Positions 11,444 through 22,473 are shown, numbered from the stretch's first letter. The stretch is 64,000 bases of DNA from Lunularia cruciata (GCA_948567375.1 OX419755.1:52780291-52844290); one strand, 5' to 3'. Translations and numbers: made by a program. Notes: generated from the sequence alone by a model not told the origin.

Positions 11444-12238
11444 TGTGACAACCTGGCAAATATCACTTTTGCAGTAATTGGGTAAGTAAAGTTTGTTCCC
11501 GCAGAGATACGAGTCAGAAATGTCCAAATACGAAGCAAAGTAACAATTTAGTTCTTCTTGGTTGCGTCTTTAGTCTCTCAGGTAGAAACCACACCCAGAA
11601 GAGAGTAACAAGCACTGACTCATAGTCTTGTCATAAATTAACACTCCATAATCACAACTCCATCAAATCTTTCCAAACAACCTTGATTGTGATGATTCAG
11701 GCTCTCCCAAAAACGGCACTTCATTGCAAAACAACTTTGCCTTAGAATTGTGTTCTACCTCTCCACTGAAGGTACAACTTCCTCGATCAAAATTGCTTCA
11801 CATCAACTTTGCTCTGCACTCACAAATGCAGAATACTACCAACACTACAATTCCTCTCAAATCTGTCAAGGCATTGCTTTGATTGCACTTCACTCAGGAT
11901 CAAACACACAGAATAAAGATCAAGGTTGTGGAATCCAACATCCAACAAACACACTGACTTGCACTTCGAATTTCTTCACACACTCACAAACACAATTGCA
12001 AAGTTGATACTCGGAATCAAGCTCAAGCAACGAGCACTGCTTCACAGCACTTTGCTTTATCTATTCTCAGAAATAATGAGCACTGAACAACAATTTCCTG
12101 CAAATGCCACTCTTAAGTAGTGAATCAATCGATAGTTCTAACAACTATACCGTTCTACAACAACTGTTCTAACCTGCAGATCCGAAATGACAATGCACCT
12201 CTTCATATCTGCCCCTTCAAATCTCAAATCTGTTACCA

Positions 12239-14809
12239 CTACAATCCGATGTCTACATCATCATCGGCTTTCAAACCTGAACCCAAAGTAATCTTACTTC
12301 CTACTAACTTTTCCTCGGGTTTCAAATCTTCTACTTCTTCTACCAATTCCAGCAATTCTCTTTCTTGATCTAAAATTTCACTAGTGGGTAATCTATCTAA
12401 CTCCTTATCTCCTGACCCACTCTTCTCTAATGTCTCTGAGGGCAACTCCGAAGACATTTGGACTCCTATGTTATCTACTTCGGGTTTTTCTTTAACATCT
12501 TTTCGAAGTTTTTCTAGCTCTACTTTCACTAAGTCTAATCTAATTGAAATGTTATCCTCTACCTCTAAAACCTTCCTATCTACACGAGTTTTTTAATTTG
12601 ATCAACAAGGCATTCATCTCTGTGTCCTTTGCTTGTCTTTGCCTTGTCTCCTGCACCAATAGCTTTAACTCGTGCAGTCATGCTTCTTCAATTCAAACGT
12701 TGGCTTTTGTACTTAACATTGCATTCACTCTGAGGACTATTTCCTTCAATGGCTCCAATCTTGTCTTCCTTTCTCATTCCCGATCCGCAAGCCATTCCTC
12801 TTTGTACATCGCCAACTCTTCCTCAAACTCGGCTTTCACCGCTTCCTTCTCTTTCTCCTTTTGTTCAACCTTCTCTTCCTGATAACGAAGTAACTCTCGT
12901 AATCTCTCTTCTTCTCTATATCTCGCAGCCAACTCTTGTTGCCAGAGTTACTTCTTCTCCTCCATACTCTCCATCACTCTATTGAGCTCTTGATCCTTTG
13001 ATGCTATCCGCGCCATAGCATGGATAAGCTCTACTCTTGAATCAGCAAACTACTGCTTCAAGATTTCATATTCAGCTACTTGCCTTTCTCTTGCGATATC
13101 ACTCTTCCTTGCAAGATCCTCTCGATAGATCACTTCTCTCTTCAGGTCTTCGATTACCTGACTTCTCTCTACTGCCTCCACTCGCAGTACTTCTCTCTCC
13201 TCCTCACCTTGGGTTACACTCCTCTTCAACTCCGAGTTCTCTTCTTCTAATCTTACTACCACCTGCAACACAGTCTTTACCTCGGGACAAGTCGACTGCA
13301 TCTCCTTCTTCTTCTGCTCCAACTTCACCAACAGCGGGCACACTACCTCTTGCAGGTACTCCACTCCATTATTGGCAACTTCTGCCTTCCACGGAGTGGT
13401 CTCTCTTCTCTCCTCGTGTTCTCCTGATACTCGCCTTCTTCTCTGGAGTCGTCATATCGGGATTGATACCTCGCTGCCCGAGCTTTCTTCTACCTCTGTC
13501 TTCACTTGACTTGGTCCCGCCTCACACTTCGCCTTACATCACGAGCGAACTCCTTGCTTCACTACAATCTTCTTCTCCTCTGGCACCGGTACTTCATCTT
13601 CCAGCGTTGTATTGTCTTCGGCTTCTACCTCGGCTTGCACTTCTTCTTTGTATTCTTCAGCCATTGGCGCCGAGGCCATCTCTCCACCGTCCTCACTATC
13701 ACTGCTTGTATCTCCGCTCTGCAGGGTCAGCTCAGGTTCCTCCTCATGCTCCGAGTCCTCCGTCTTGAGCTCGGCCTCACCTTCTGAGTCTTCATCTTCT
13801 AACTCAATTACCACCATTCCTCGCCTCGGGTTACTTTGCTGCATCTTTCGAGGTTTCTTGTTTTCTTCGGCTTCTGCTTGCCGAGTCCTCTTCTTCGTCG
13901 GGGTACTTACTATGACCTCCACGTTTTTCCCTGTCTTCGCGTAGTAATCATCCGTGCTCCGGATTTGCAAAATGTATTGTTGCTCCTCACATCGACCTCC
14001 TTTCGCACATCCGGATGGAAGTGCGACACCATCCGATTCTGCTCCACCGAGTTCAGCAAATTGAGCCCGAGGTAGAAATGCACTGCAAATGGCACAATGT
14101 AATGTGGAGGTGACTTATCCCGCAGATTCCACACCATCTGCCTCGTTCTCCCGTGAAAACACCTTGCCCAATTAATTGGTTCTCCTGCAAACAATTTGTG
14201 AAAGAACACCGCTTGGTGTTTCATCACATATGTTGTTCTCTCCGGCTTTAGGATTGCCATCAAAGCACTCACAATTCCTCTCTTGACAGGGTCTTTGTAA
14301 CTTTCTACCTTGTACCCATTCTTTGTTCTCTTCGATGAGAAGGCATCTCTCACCTCTTGAGTTTCTTGGGCTATCTCTCCTTTCCCCAAGAACGTGGCTC
14401 CCTGCTTCGAGCCTGCCTCCTTCTTGAGTACCAATCTCCAATCCGACTTTGTCCAGCGAGCCGGATTTCCTCTCTTCCCTTCTTCCTCGGGTCCATCAAG
14501 ACACTTACTCTCGATGATTTCTGTCATGAATCCTAGAAAACTTACATTCCAATTCCATGCTAGAAATGTGATCCAAAGTCGGCTCAAGACTTCGATCCTC
14601 GCTAGTACATCTAATCTCTGAATCGCATGATTTCTCACTGCAAATTTGGAGTTCTTCTTCCCTCCTCCCATCTCTTCTGCTTTCTCACTTTCTCTCGATT
14701 TCACTCTCACGACTTCTCCCTTGCGCACTAACACGAGCCCAACTCTATTTCCCTTTCCCCGATCACCTACAAGACGACTCCTCAACAGCGAAGGAAAATT
14801 TCTTGACAT
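12239..14809 (-). pseudogene. LTR-borne ORF of family A, copy 2 (best preserved)
   Basis: The first 299 codons (14809-13910) are open and contain the basic N-terminus, the second conserved Met (14671, MGGGKKNSKF) and the FHGRTRQMVWNLRDK region. A frame change near 13950 leads into the acidic segment (13970-13539: EDEDSEGEAELKTEDSE), then the coiled coil (13364-13050: LEEENSELKRSVTQGEEERE), then a decayed stretch, and a final open part 12529-12239 ending near residue 857. The composition suggests a nucleus- or RNP-directed structural protein, which is inference only. Reading all three copies together shows conservation at protein level across the whole length, so it once was a real gene carried within the LTR. 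Confidence 0.75.
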
Positions 14810-14860
14810 TTTGTCATTTTGTTTTGTTCATTTTGTTGACATTTTTTTTGCAGTTTCGAT

Positions 14861-14867
14861 TTTTATA
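14861..14867 (-). promoter_or_regulatory. Putative TATA box, family A LTR copy 2
   Basis: The minus strand reads CTCTATAAAAATCG, the same motif as in copies 1 and 3. It lies 58 bases before the first ATG here, against 27 in the other copies, because the segment between them is longer. Upstream, at 15118-15141, is an inverted repeat ACCCGAAGT / ACTTCGGGT with a 6-base loop. Confidence 0.5.
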
Positions 14868-15253
14868 GAGTTGCACTTCTTTGTCTTCCGTCACTTTGAG
14901 TTTCTATCGAGAAATCACACCTCCGGCATGCACCTGTCACTATCAATCAACCTTCGTGCGTATGAGCCACCAGTTTTGAAACGGCCCCTTCTTGAATTTC
15001 TTGCCCCGACGAAAGGTTGCTAGACTGTCTTCGCCTCGGGTTGAGCTCCCCCCGGTCCGAAGACAATTTACTTCATAATGTATGCTGACAGGGAATTTCC
15101 AAGTACTTTGCCTTATGACCCGAAGTCACTTTACTTCGGGTTTCAACCCGAAGACTCTTTTCTTTGCCTTCTTCGGCCATACAGGCGCAATCCGACTTCT
15201 CTATACACTTCTTCTCCTTTATTTTGAAAAAAACAAAAAATGTAGGCACCACA

Positions 15254-16075
15254 ACTCTTTGAGATACTTGGCACTAAGCTTGCTTTGTCCACAGCCTATA
15301 ATCTTCAAACTGATGGACAAACTGAACATGCAAATTGCACCTTGGAAGATATGCTTCATGCCTTTGTCAACATTCACCAAACCAATTGGGATGAATGTCT
15401 TGCAGTTGCAGAGTTTGCATACAACAATTCTAAATAGGCAAACACCAGATTCTCTCCTTTCTTTCTAAATTTTGTCCAAGATCTACTTGTTCTAGATTCC
15501 CTTTTTGCTCCTCCTTTATCTCATGTCCCTCATACTTCCACCTTCTTGACCACTATCTCCCAATACTTCCAATAAGCCAAATCTCATCTCCTTGTTGCTC
15601 AAAATTAGTAGAAACAATATGCGGATCACCATTGCCACAATATCAGCTTTCAAGTTGGTGATAAGGTCATTCTCTCATCCAATAACCTCCCTCTCCCACT
15701 TGATACTCAAGTTTGTAAACTTGCCTCTAATTGGATAGGACCCTTTGATATCACCCAAATTGTCTCTCCTATTTCCTATTGACTTGCCTTGCCTTGTCAT
15801 ATGTGCATCCATCCTGTCTTTCATGTTTCCAAGTTGAAATCCTTTGTTCATAACCCCTCTTCTTTTTTCTCTTGAGTCCAACCTCCCCCTCCTCCTGTCC
15901 CTACAATGATCATGAGGAGTATGAAGTTGATCATATCCTTGCACGTCACCATATTCAACAAGACCGTCGACAACATATGGAGTACAAGGTCCTTTGGAAA
16001 GGGTACTCCCTTCATGATGCCACATGGGAACCTATTTCTTATCTCCAGAATGCATAACAAGCCATCCAAGAGTTT
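15254..16075 (+). pseudogene. C1 pol part 2: integrase C-terminus and chromodomain
   Basis: This continues the integrase after the solo LTR (TDGQTEHANCTLEDM, with the catalytic Glu in TEHAN). It then runs through the spacer and a chromodomain at about 15900-16057: DHEEYEVDHIL, EYKVLWKGYSLHDATWEP. The aromatic-cage positions (Tyr in EYEV, Trp in LWKG, Trp in TWEP) are all present. Several stops lie between 15430 and 15850. The chromodomain itself is open to its stop at 16057. Confidence 0.85.
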
Positions 16076-16255
16076 GAAGCTTTATTGGCAACAAAGACAT
16101 CACCAACTAGTGGTAGGGGAATATGTAACAATATGGAGTTTAGCGACAAAGTTAATAGGGCTAACAAAGTAGCAAAAAAGACAAATTAACCTAGAATATT
16201 CCAGAAGTATCTAGGAAGCTTCCCAACTAGCTTAGTTTGCACCCCAAGTAGATAA

Positions 16256-16343
16256 CTTCTAGAAGGAAGCTTCTAGAAGCTTCCTAGTTAACTTGGCTTG
16301 CACTCCAAGAAAGCGGCTCAAGGAAGCTTCTTAAGAAGCTTCT
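16256..16343 (+). promoter_or_regulatory. Heat-shock-element-like arrays in C1 LTR
   Basis: Bases 16265-16284 read GGAAGCTTCTAGAAGCTTCC, four contiguous alternating nGAAn/nTTCn units with no mismatch. A further CTTCT-AGAAG pair overlaps at 16256-16265. A second cluster at 16322-16343 has two such pairs separated by two bases. The arrays end about 20 bases before the TATA box. This is the consensus bound by plant heat-shock factors; response to heat is inference. Confidence 0.6.
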
Positions 16344-16363
16344 CAAGGACCTTGTATACTCCC

Positions 16364-16371
16364 TATAAATA
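16364..16371 (+). promoter_or_regulatory. Putative TATA box, C1 LTR
   Basis: TATAAATA, kept at the same place in the C2 LTR (33796-33803). It sits downstream of the GAA/TTC arrays, as in a normal U3 promoter. Confidence 0.6.
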
Positions 16372-16523
16372 CAAGAGCCAAAGCTCATGCTAGGTATTTG
16401 GATTTTCCTTCATTCAAGTGTTCCAATGTGAGCTTTTATTCTACTATTTCTTGCCTCAGTCTCGGTCTTTTATAGTGAACATGTATTCAACAAATTCATG
16501 TTGAGACACATGCCTTACCAATA

Positions 16524-17330
16524 GTGAGGCTAGGGAGTACAAGTTATCTTGAGAGAGTTCCTTGTACATCTCCATCCTTTGATATAGATCCTTCTTCTTT
16601 TTCCCCTCCTCCATCCCTACAGGGTGCACTTCCTCCCTCATACCCAAGAGTCCCTTTTCCCTCTTGTTATGTTGATACAAAGCATGTATTGAATGATTGT
16701 GTCCAAGTAGCCAAGGAACAAGAGAGACTTGTTGTTGAGCAAGAGAGTAGATTGGAGAATTTAGAGGAGATAGAAATAAGTTCTTCAATATGAGAGTAGA
16801 TTGGAGAGTGTAGAGGAGCAAGAGAGATTAGTGCTTGAGCATGAGAGTAGATTGGAGAGCTTGGAAGAGCAAGATAGATTGTTGTTTGAGAGAGAGAGAC
16901 TCTGTTATGAGCAAGAGGATACTCTTGCTACAAAGGAGATTCATCCGACCTACTAGCTATGAGATGGAGAGAGAGTAGAGGTTAATTGACGTGGACTTGG
17001 ATATCCTAGGTGTTGCTACCATGGTTGAGGGTTATAAGATCCAATTATAGTATCATGCATGAGAGTTAGCATTTGCTATGGAGAGGTGTGAGAGTAAACA
17101 TGTTCAAGTAGAGGAGAATGAGAGTAGTCTAGCTCAGGTGAAGGCTAGTGTGGCTTATCTTTGGCCAAGACTCCATATGATCGATTTCCAACCCCATAAG
17201 GAGATGCAAGCCCAAACATGCCACCCATGTCTTACCCTACAATGTTATGACTCAAGAGACCCAAAAATTTGCCTCCCATTCCTTACCTTGTAGTGTGGTG
17301 ACTCAAGAAACTCAGATTGAGTTTAGAGAG
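16524..17330 (+). pseudogene. Unrecognised coiled-coil-like coding remnant with internal repeats
   Basis: An open frame of 89 codons starts at 16524 (Pro/Ser-rich, then QERLVVEQESRLENLEE). After a stop near 16791, other frames repeat the same heptad-like unit: GAGAGTAGATTGGAGAG recurs at about 16740, 16792 and 16842, spaced about 50 bases. A further frame at 17078-17290 reads CESKHVQVEENESSLAQVK. I do not recognise the protein. It follows the C1 LTR and may belong to the sequence C1 inserted into. Confidence 0.35.
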
Positions 17331-18796
17331 AGGCTTTGTCTATTGAGAAAGTATATTCCACATCTTTTATTCCCTTGATTCCTATAGAAGAAGATTATTG
17401 TTGTGGGTGTTACTTATTTAGCATCATTATGGATTTGTGGTATCATTGGTTATATTGTGTGGGAGAGCTTGAAAATATTGCATGGCTAATATCCTCACAC
17501 ACAATCAGGCCTATAGGGTGGTTTGCATATCTTGGTGTAAGCCATTTCATTTAGTTTTGTTTGTTGCACTTTGAGGTTATCTTGTAGATAGATCTTCCAT
17601 CTAAATGGAGCTAAGTTTTTGCTATAGAGTTTACTAATGGGTAAAACTCCCAAAGGGAATTCACATTGGGTCTTGCCTCATGGCCTATTTTTGTTCTTCA
17701 AATATCCAACAAGATGAGTTCAAAGGACTAAGAGTTAGATCCTATGAGCATCTCACCTCATTAGGTTTACCTATACGTGATCTTTTGATCCTAGATAGTT
17801 CTGCACTCTCTTATTGTAGGAACCATTCACATGGTATGATCCATCCTTTCTACTTTTGTCCTCATAGGGCAAAGAGATTATCATACACTTGGTCGTTTGA
17901 TCCCTTGATGATAGCTTTGGACAGATTTGTCCATGATGATTAGTCTATTGTTAGTTGGGCAAAAGAGGAATGGATATTTGGTAGACTGAGTTCTTATAGT
18001 TATGACCCACATGACCTTCTAGCTAGTGGTATCAAGCACCAACCCTTGGATGAGAGCAAGTGGTTCCTTTGGTGGTCATTGAGTCCATTTAAGATTCAAC
18101 ATAATATATATTGACGTAGGCTTGAGGACGTAGACTCCATGTTGCATCTCTCTCATCTTCTTCACCTCCTTCTCCTCTAGCACAGTGACTAGCCTTAGGG
18201 ATTACACACATATACACATCAGATGTATCATATTTATTATTATACATTTATTTCTATTCTCATTCTCACTTTGCCTCACTCTCATACCTCATATCATGTG
18301 ATATGTATCATAGTTTTGATTCTCCATTTATTTCCATTTTCACTTTGCATCACACTCATATCTCACATCACTTGAATTTGAATCCATTAAATGAAATGAA
18401 CTTTATTCACCTATGCTTGGGCATCAACCAGCACCTATGAGCGCTAGCCACTAACAATGGGTACCATTGTATGCCTTCCAAACCCAATTGGTATCATTGA
18501 GTGCCATCTAACAACTTACACAAGCTTTGGTACATGCCATTGTGCACTATTAAATGCCATTGGGCACCTTACATTCTTCAACAAATTTTAGTGAGAATCC
18601 TTTCATGAGTAGGCAACGGCAAGCACCAACAAGTGGCAATGCATGCCATTTTACAGATTGGTTGGGGATGTGATGCTCTTTTGAGCTCCAGCAGGCAACT
18701 CCATGCGGTTGTTTTGTTCAACTTCAAGCGTGAGAAGTCATTATGGAGTGGCTTTTGATAAGTGTCCTTGTTCTAGCAATCTCTAGAGGTTATACA
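17331..18796. other. No recognised gene; imperfect local duplication
   Basis: Only short, broken frames are seen (longest 87 codons at 17680-17943, unrecognised). Bases 18222-18296 and 18302-18372 are an imperfect tandem duplication of about 75 bases (ATGTATCATA, then TTTATTTC and CTCACTTTGC-like blocks). The stretch 18420-18660 repeats words such as TGCCATT and CACC without a clear period. Confidence 0.4.
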
Positions 18797-18847
18797 AAAA
18801 TCTCAAATCTCAAATCTCAAATCTCAAATCTCAAATCTCAAATCTCA
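18797..18847. repeat. (AAATCTC)n microsatellite
   Basis: About seven head-to-tail copies of the 7-base unit AAATCTC, read directly. Nothing coding surrounds it. Confidence 0.95.
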
Positions 18848-18949
18848 TACACTTAATCACAATACACTTTGTAGTAATCATTACACATTAAATAAATTAC
18901 AAAGCAGTCCAAGATCATATAAATTATAAACATACTCTGATTATATAGA

Positions 18950-20433
18950 AGTGCTTTTAGTGGTGGTCTCATATTCATTGTCATTAGAGTATGAATTTGG
19001 AATATTATATTTTAGCTTGGGACTATAACATGTAGCCAAATGCTTGATTTCCTAATGAACTGAATTAGCACTTTGAGATATTGACTTATTCCTTCCAGAT
19101 TTTTTCTTCCCCACAAGAGACTCATTTTGATTTCATGTGTGTGCTTTGACTTTAGACTCATCTCCTTGAACCTCTTTTTGTCTACCCTAGCTTTCCTTTT
19201 ATCAACACTCAATTTCTTCTCAATCTTGACTTTCATCTTCTTTGCTTCTAATCTAACATGCTCAACTTCCAATTTTTATTAATATTTTCTCTCTTTTCCT
19301 CATGTTAATGGCTTCTAGTTCACCTAGTTGTAACCTCTCTCTAGATTTTATAGTTTTTGCTATCAACATGGTGGTTTTTACTAAACTTTGAAACAATGAC
19401 ATACTAGGTGGCATTCTAGATACCTTACTTATGGATGTTCCACCTTTTCTCCTCTTTGGGTCATGTTATCCTTTTTTGACAAGGAAATTGCCTTGTAATC
19501 CATCCCCTATAGAAGCTAGAGGAGGTGGTGTAAGGAAAAGCAAGTCCTTGACCATTGCAAAAAAATGGGATTCCTCCTTGGGAGTACAGGCTTGGAGTCC
19601 ATTGTCCAAGCCCTCCATGTAAACACTAGGTAAAATTTCCACCCCTTGGGGATTGAGACAAATTGGAGGCAGGAGTCTAAGAGTACCACCTATAGAAGAG
19701 ATTGGAATTATCAAGATGGTTTCTTTGCATTCAAGAACCTCCTTAGCACCAACCTCCTAATTGGGATTTAAATCTCCCAAACTTACCATAGCATGTGGAA
19801 TAATGTTAGCTCCATTCCTGAACATGGCTTCCATTCTAGCAAAATATGTGCACATTCTATTCAGTTTATTATCTATAGTTCTCCATCCTTTGCCATATTC
19901 CTTTTCCATGAGAACTTCTCCAATAGAATTGTTTTTCAACTTTGTAGCTTCTTTGTATGATTTCATATCCCTCAGCTATTTCTTGCACAATCTATCACCT
20001 GTCATAGAAGTAGGAAATCCATGCCCTTCTCAAACTAGAAATGTGGTCATGAAACTAAAAGTAGTAGATTTTTGAATGGGCTTTTTGCAATTCCTATCAT
20101 GAATCTATGCAAAATGATCAAGGTCTTCCAAATAATCCAATATTTGGCCATAATAGAGTGTTGCCATGCGGAACCATTCATCCTCTTTTGTTTTGTTTTG
20201 CTTTGCATGGAAAAAGCTATCCTCAACCATTCTCCAAACTTCCCTAATAATTGTATTGGTTGCAAATCCAAATATGAGTCTAAAGGTTTTGGTTTTGAAT
20301 CCAAATTTGAGTCTACAATGCTATTAGGTACTTGATCTCCCATAACATAATTTTTTTTTCCCTTATGGAGTAAAATTTCTTGACCCTCTATCAATTTCTT
20401 GGTTGTTGCCAAGCAATGGGTATCATTTTCCAT
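18950..20433 (-). pseudogene. Unrecognised degraded coding region, minus strand
   Basis: A run of minus-strand frames suggests one former protein: 20433-20047 (128 codons, GQEILLHKGKKNYVMGDQ, FGEWLRIAFSMQ), 19966-19757 (WRTIDNKLNRMCTYFARM), 19714-19466 and 19272-19012 (Lys-rich, KKMKVKIEKKLSVDKRKARV). They are separated by stops and frame changes. The last segment looks like a charged helical tail. I know no family for it. It could be the body of an unclassified transposon or a host-gene pseudogene. Confidence 0.3.
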
Positions 20434-20742
20434 AACTTGTTATCTCCCTTGCCACACTAATTTATTGAAAGAACAACCACACCAATTCAAAACTACTAAA
20501 CCCACCGTTTAGTTTACTTACATGTGATAGGAGCATTCATACACCATTAGCACACACTAATGGTGAATTCTAATTTGAATAGCTTGGAGAGGGTGGCATG
20601 TTTTGGAGCAGATGGTATTTGCCAAAAATTCTCATGAATCACCATTGCAACCTGATTGATAAGGCACATTACTTCTTTTGACTCAAATTTATTTTGAAAT
20701 GGCACAACTAAACATCCATAATATCTTGCCTAATTTTTTTAA
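20434..20742. other. No gene seen
   Basis: AT-rich stretch without frames longer than about 50 codons. I see nothing recognisable in it. Confidence 0.5.
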
Positions 20743-21700
20743 ATGAATGCAACTTGCACTAAATATCCATTACACCATTTACAAGGGGTTCATTTATTAG
20801 CACTTCATCCCAATACAAAGTTTGCTAAAAATGGTAATGAAATTTTTTATTTATCCTATAGACATCTGTCAAAACTAGTTTTAAAACTCTCTATGGTACT
20901 ACCTCTTGAGGTCACCCTAAGACATATGGTTTAGCAGAGAGAGTGGTTCAAATGGTGAAGAGAGAGTTGTATAAGTATGGTTTGCAAAGAGGTCACTTAA
21001 GAGATTGGGATCTCCAACTACCTTGGTTGGACATGGGCTATTGGTTCAGCTAGCAAGCCTTTTTAGCATCCTTCTCTCCTTACTTTCTACTCTATGCGCA
21101 AGATCCAAATTTACTTGTAGCCATCCATTGCAATGAAACTACGGTTTTGGACTTGGATGATCTAGTCATATTAGTGAGTACATGTTTTTAGTGGGTAAAA
21201 ACCTTTTGGAGAGTGATGCCAATGGCCTTTGAGAATTTAGCAATTGCTTAGCATAGGGATATCTTATGTTATACTATTATTTGAGGAGAAGGTTATAGAC
21301 TCTCAATTTGTCAATTTCATCCAAGTGATTATGTATATCTATAGCAAACATCACCAATGACACTTGATGTGACTAAATGCTATATTATCTTGAGAATGCA
21401 TGAGATTTGCCTTTCAGATTCCTCATGTTGGAAGGACATGATGGTGCTGTTTGGAAGGATCATTTGCACAATTGTGCACCATGCCACCTCCCAAACATTG
21501 ATGGCACTATGAACCCAAGTTTCATATTTGTATGTGTAGGCTTGTGGTGTATGTTATGTGGCTCTTTTGGTGTAGTTGCTACTATATTGGTGTGTGATAG
21601 TTGTTCAAGAGGATGGTATATGGCATGTTTGACTTCTTTCTTCATGATGGTTCTTCAAGGACAATGGCTATGTCTTTGATGTACTTGACCCATAGCTAGT
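20743..21700 (+). pseudogene. Gypsy-type integrase remnant with a C-terminal PHD-like finger
   Basis: Around 20890-21110 the plus strand reads HPKTYGLAERVVQMVKREL and then RGHLRDWDLQLPWLDMGY and LASFSPYFLLYAQDP. This is the region around the catalytic Glu of an LTR-retrotransposon integrase and its C-terminal side. Further on, in frame 21407-21679, CAPCHLPNIDGTMNP is followed by WCMLCGS, then CDSCSRGWYMACL and GQWLCL. The Cys pattern is that of a PHD finger, with Tyr in place of the usual His. Many stops separate these pieces. It is a fourth gypsy-like family, distinct from A, B and C. Confidence 0.65.
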
Positions 21701-21856
21701 TCACTCTTTATGTGGTATAGATTGTAGACAAGCAACTAATTATGAGGCTCATAAGCACTCGGCTTCTTGATCTTTGCACACCATACAATACATCACATAC
21801 TTGGAGTAGATGGCTATCTAGAGTTATAGGAACCTAATTTCCAACTAGGGAGTAAT

Positions 21857-22473
21857 TGTGGCACTTTAGATTTCATGTGTGCTTCAATATGACTTATGCT
21901 TCTAGTGTATGATGTTGATAACAATATATATTTTGTAGCAATGTATATACGTATGAAAACTACCACAAAATTTTCAACACTAAAGCCGCTTATCCTCTAG
22001 AGTGTTAGTCTTGGCAGTCATAGTTATATTAGTAATTGCTCAAAGACTACTTAATGGCGGTCAGATTTCATGTTAGGACTATTGATCACACCATTAGAGC
22101 TACTCTTTGTATTGTTAGATGGGCCATCAATAGAAGTATTAGGGTTGGAGTTCTAGGTTATTTCCAAAAGGGTATGCCTTCAAAGTGCAGCTCTAGAGAA
22201 TTTATTTCTTTGTTGTTGAGCCTTGATGGTTGATAGAAGCAAATGAGCATCACCTAGAGTTTCTTAGCTAGAGTGGTTGTGCCTTTGTTGTGTAATTAGA
22301 GCCCTCTAATTTTTGTTTCTCTAGTTGAGAGTTGAGAATTTGATCAGAGTTAAGTGTATGATCAAATTGATTGTGGCACTTTAGAGTTCATGCATGACTT
22401 TTGTATGACTTGTGCTTCTATAATGTGTGATAATGATAACATTTCATATTGTATAATGATTTATATATGCACA
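21857..22473 (+). repeat. Direct repeat pair of about 100 bases
   Basis: Two diverged copies at 21857-21956 and 22372-22473 both begin TGTGGCACTTTAGA and share TGTATGACTTRTGCTTCTA-like blocks and an AT-rich end. The starts are 515 bases apart. TG at the start and position after the integrase remnant suggest LTR pieces; I could not find matching ends. Confidence 0.45.

Larger units (their letters stand above)
11444..15253 (-). mobile_element. Family A solo LTR, copy 2 (3810 bp)
   Basis: Read on the minus strand it begins TGTGGTGCCTAC and ends TTGTCACA. Flanks on the plus strand are ACTCC (11439-11443) and ACTCT (15254-15258), a 5-bp duplication with one change; the unbroken target in C2 (near 32628) reads GCACTCTTCC. 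No pol or second LTR is adjacent, so it is a solo LTR. It keeps more CpG dinucleotides and longer open frames than the other copies and is probably the youngest of the three. Confidence 0.85.
9475..16481 (+). mobile_element. Family C chromovirus copy C1 (5'-truncated, interrupted by a family A solo LTR)
   Basis: This is a plus-strand Ty3/gypsy element starting in the protease-RT linker, where the B2 LTR cuts it off. It runs through RT, RNase H and the first part of integrase to 11443, resumes at 15254 after the family A solo LTR, and ends in a chromodomain (to 16057), a purine tract and the 3' LTR (16124 to about 16481). The 5' LTR, gag and protease should lie left of the window if the nest is intact. 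The chromodomain defines it as a chromovirus. Confidence 0.85.
16124..16481 (+). mobile_element. C1 3' LTR
   Basis: It starts TGTAACAATATGG right after a purine-rich stretch (GTGGTAGGGGAATA). It is homologous to 33496-33907 after C2. The right end is judged from where the two copies stop matching (GAACA / GAACG) and may be off by several bases. It contains a TATA box and clustered GAAGCTTC motifs. Confidence 0.7.

Noticed and set aside
13037-13768. 243-codon plus-strand Ser/Leu/Pro-rich frame
   Set aside because: It is the antisense shadow of the coiled-coil/acidic part of the family A ORF on the minus strand.
18797-18847. Telomere-like repeat
   Set aside because: The unit is AAATCTC, not TTTAGGG or a close variant; it is an internal microsatellite.
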